From contig CADCTH010000636.1 in NCBI GenBank assembly GCA_902805495.1, positions 1 to 7,113 of the forward strand: DNA of 7,113 nucleotides, given 5' to 3'. How positions within the stretch are numbered: the first letter of the stretch is position 1; each line of letters starts with the position of its first letter. This stretch comes from an uncultured Actinomycetospora sp. Its GTDB lineage: Bacteria > Actinomycetota > Actinomycetes > Mycobacteriales > Pseudonocardiaceae. Positions 5,925 to 7,113 of the stretch are shown here, piece after piece. A program made the translations under genes and the position numbers. The notes beneath the pieces were generated by a model, which was not told the origin of the DNA, ran no database searches, and saw only the letters and a list, made by a program, of their open reading frames with translations.

Positions 5925-6857
5925 ATGGCGAGTGGTGGGTCCGGCCGTCCGTCGGGGTCGCGTCCGGGGTCCCGGTCCTCCTCGGGCTCCTCGCGCCCGG
6001 GTCGGGACGGCGGGCAGCGCGGCGACGGTCGCGGTGGGGATCGCGGTGGGGATCGCGGGGCCCGTGGCGGCGCGCGTCCGACCGGGGGCCAGCGCACCAC
6101 GCAGCGCTCCGGGGCGAAGCGCGGACCGAACCCCGTCACGCGCGGCAAGCGCCCCGCCGCCGGCACCCGCCGGCAGGTGCCCTGGATGCTCATCGGCGCC
6201 GTCACCGTCGTCGTGCTCCTCGCGGTCGGCGTCATCGGCTTCGCGCTGATGCGCGAGGGCGAGGTCAGCGCCTGGCGCCCCAGCGACGACAACCGCGACC
6301 CGTCCCAGGCGATCCCCGGCGTCGTCACCGCGGAGTACGCGGCCCAGCAGCACGTCACCGCGCAGCAGCGGGTGGCCTACGACCGCTCGCCCCCGTTCGG
6401 CGGCCCGCACGACGCCTACTGGGCGGCCTGCAACGGCGTCGTCTACCCCACGCCTGTGCGCAGCGAGAACATGGTGCACGCCCTCGAGCACGGCGCGGTG
6501 TGGATCGCCTACGACCCGGCGCGCGTGAGCGGCCCGGCGCTGCAGGGCCTCGCGGCGAAGGTCCAGGGGCAGGACTACACGATGATGTCGCCCTACCCGG
6601 GGCTCGACCAGCCGATCTCGCTGCAGTCGTGGAACCACGAGCTCAAGCTCGCGGACCCGAACGACCCGCGCATCGACCAGTTCATCTCGTCGCTGCGCCA
6701 GAACCAGTACACCTACCCCGAGGTCGGGGCGAGCTGCGACGCCCTCGGGCCGGGCTACTTCGACCCGGACAACCCGCCGCCGTTCGACCCGTCGCCCGCT
6801 CCGCCGGACGCGGTGACGATGGACGGCCGCGGCGCCGCCGCGGGCACCGGCGGATGA
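5925..6857 (+). CDS. DUF3105 single-pass membrane protein with Arg/Gly-rich cytoplasmic tail
   Basis: The function is unknown. The 310-residue product has three parts. Residues 1-85 are a disordered-looking tail of Gly, Ser, Arg and Pro, with 20 basic and 4 acidic residues and RGGD/RG repeats. Residues 86-108 form one hydrophobic segment (VPWMLIGAVTVV onward), preceded by TRRQ and so probably oriented with the N-terminus inside. From about 130 onward lies an extracytoplasmic domain with the pattern I associate with DUF3105: SPPFGGPHD at 155-163, NGVVYPTPV at 170-178 and VHALEHGAVWIAY at 184-196. H161, H185 and H189 stand out as possible ligands. C169 and C271 could form a disulfide outside the cell. 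The C-terminus is Pro/Asp-rich. The ATG start is supported by the adjacent -10 hexamer. The stop overlaps the next start as ATGA, implying coupled translation with the probable DUF305 protein. Confidence 0.88.
   Translation: MASGGSGRPSGSRPGSRSSSGSSRPGRDGGQRGDGRGGDRGGDRGARGGARPTGGQRTTQRSGAKRGPNPVTRGKRPAAGTRRQVPWMLIGAVTVVVLLAVGVIGFALMREGEVSAWRPSDDNRDPSQAIPGVVTAEYAAQQHVTAQQRVAYDRSPPFGGPHDAYWAACNGVVYPTPVRSENMVHALEHGAVWIAYDPARVSGPALQGLAAKVQGQDYTMMSPYPGLDQPISLQSWNHELKLADPNDPRIDQFISSLRQNQYTYPEVGASCDALGPGYFDPDNPPPFDPSPAPPDAVTMDGRGAAAGTGG
6029..6058 (+). repeat. 12-bp coding tandem repeat, about 2.5 copies
   Basis: TCGCGGTGGGGA occurs at 6029-6040 and 6041-6052, followed by half a copy (TCGCGG) at 6053-6058. 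Because 12 is a multiple of three, copy-number change keeps the frame and adds or removes four residues. It encodes the RGGD repeats of the cytoplasmic tail of the DUF3105 protein. Confidence 0.85.
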
Positions 6858-7113
6858 GCGCGCCCGCCGACAGCCCGGCCACCGAGACCGACGTGACCGA
6901 CACGCCCCCGCCCGTCGACGAGGACGGCGGGGACGACGGTGGCTCCGGCGGCTGGTGGTCGGCGAGCCCGACGTGGGCGAAGGCGTTCCTCGCGGGCGGG
7001 CTCGCGCTGGTGCTCGTGCTCGCCGGCGTGATCGGCGGCATCGCCCTCGGGCGCTCCACCGCGCAGACCTACGGCCCCGCCGAGGGCTCGATCGATGTCG
7101 AGTTCCTGCAGGA
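6854..7113 (+). CDS. Probable DUF305 single-pass membrane protein, 5' part only
   Basis: The gene starts with ATG overlapping the previous stop (ATGA) and runs off the window after 86 codons. Residues 1-42 are hydrophilic and acidic, with nine Asp/Glu and no Lys or Arg (for example VDEDGGDDGG at 21-30). A hydrophobic segment from about 44 to 66 (AFLAGGLALVLVLAGVIGGI) is followed by GRSTAQTYGPAEGSIDVEFLQ. The last part resembles the start of DUF305 domains, which typically read S-x-D-x-x-F-x-x-D-M followed by a His-rich VHHxQAxxMA block. That block lies beyond the window, so the family call is provisional. DUF305 proteins are often extracytoplasmic and some, such as cyanobacterial CopM, bind copper. 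A role in metal handling here is only an inference. Confidence 0.72.
   Translation, partial: MSAPADSPATETDVTDTPPPVDEDGGDDGGSGGWWSASPTWAKAFLAGGLALVLVLAGVIGGIALGRSTAQTYGPAEGSIDVEFLQ

Noticed and set aside
5886..6638. A minus-strand frame of 250 codons opposite the DUF3105 gene
   Set aside because: The plus-strand product has a membrane segment, DUF3105 motifs and a promoter. The antisense product has none of these.

Overview
This is very GC-rich DNA in which nearly every third codon position is G or C. It reads as chromosomal sequence from an actinobacterium. The minus-strand order argS - lysA - hom - thrC - thrB is, from memory, the order found in Mycobacterium and related genera. The proteins also carry actinobacterial signatures, such as HLGG in place of HIGH in the arginyl-tRNA synthetase. 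A Pseudonocardiales-like host is my best guess, but the window alone does not prove it.

Layout, in transcription order on the minus strand: argS (5806-4154), lysA (4129-2705), hom (2701-1322), thrC (1325-222), then the first codons of thrB (189 or 225 down to about 118). Gaps are 24 bp (argS/lysA), 3 bp (lysA/hom) and a 4-bp GTGA overlap (hom/thrC), so this is a compact operon. It makes arginyl-tRNA and the lysine and threonine branch enzymes of the aspartate family. At the far left the thrB reading frame does not continue as homoserine kinase. After its N-terminal PASSANLGPGFDTL motif it runs, in frame, into the end of TM2, motif A and TM3 of a major facilitator superfamily (MFS) transporter. 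This is either a rearrangement that destroyed thrB or a chimeric join in the assembly. It is the most anomalous point in the window.

A 118-bp divergent intergenic region (5807-5924) separates argS from two plus-strand genes. Each side has a TANNNT -10 hexamer 6 or 7 nt from the start codon, so both transcripts look leaderless. Between the hexamers lie three CGTCAC copies at 10- and 20-bp spacing, a possible operator.

On the plus strand, 5925-6857 encodes a single-pass membrane protein with a DUF3105 extracytoplasmic domain and a long basic Arg/Gly-rich cytoplasmic tail. It overlaps by ATGA a second single-pass protein (6854 to the window end), which has an acidic cytoplasmic tail and whose cut-off C-terminal part looks like the beginning of a DUF305 domain. 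The two are probably co-translated envelope partners of unknown function. I found no RNA genes, insertion sequences, CRISPR arrays or convincing terminators.
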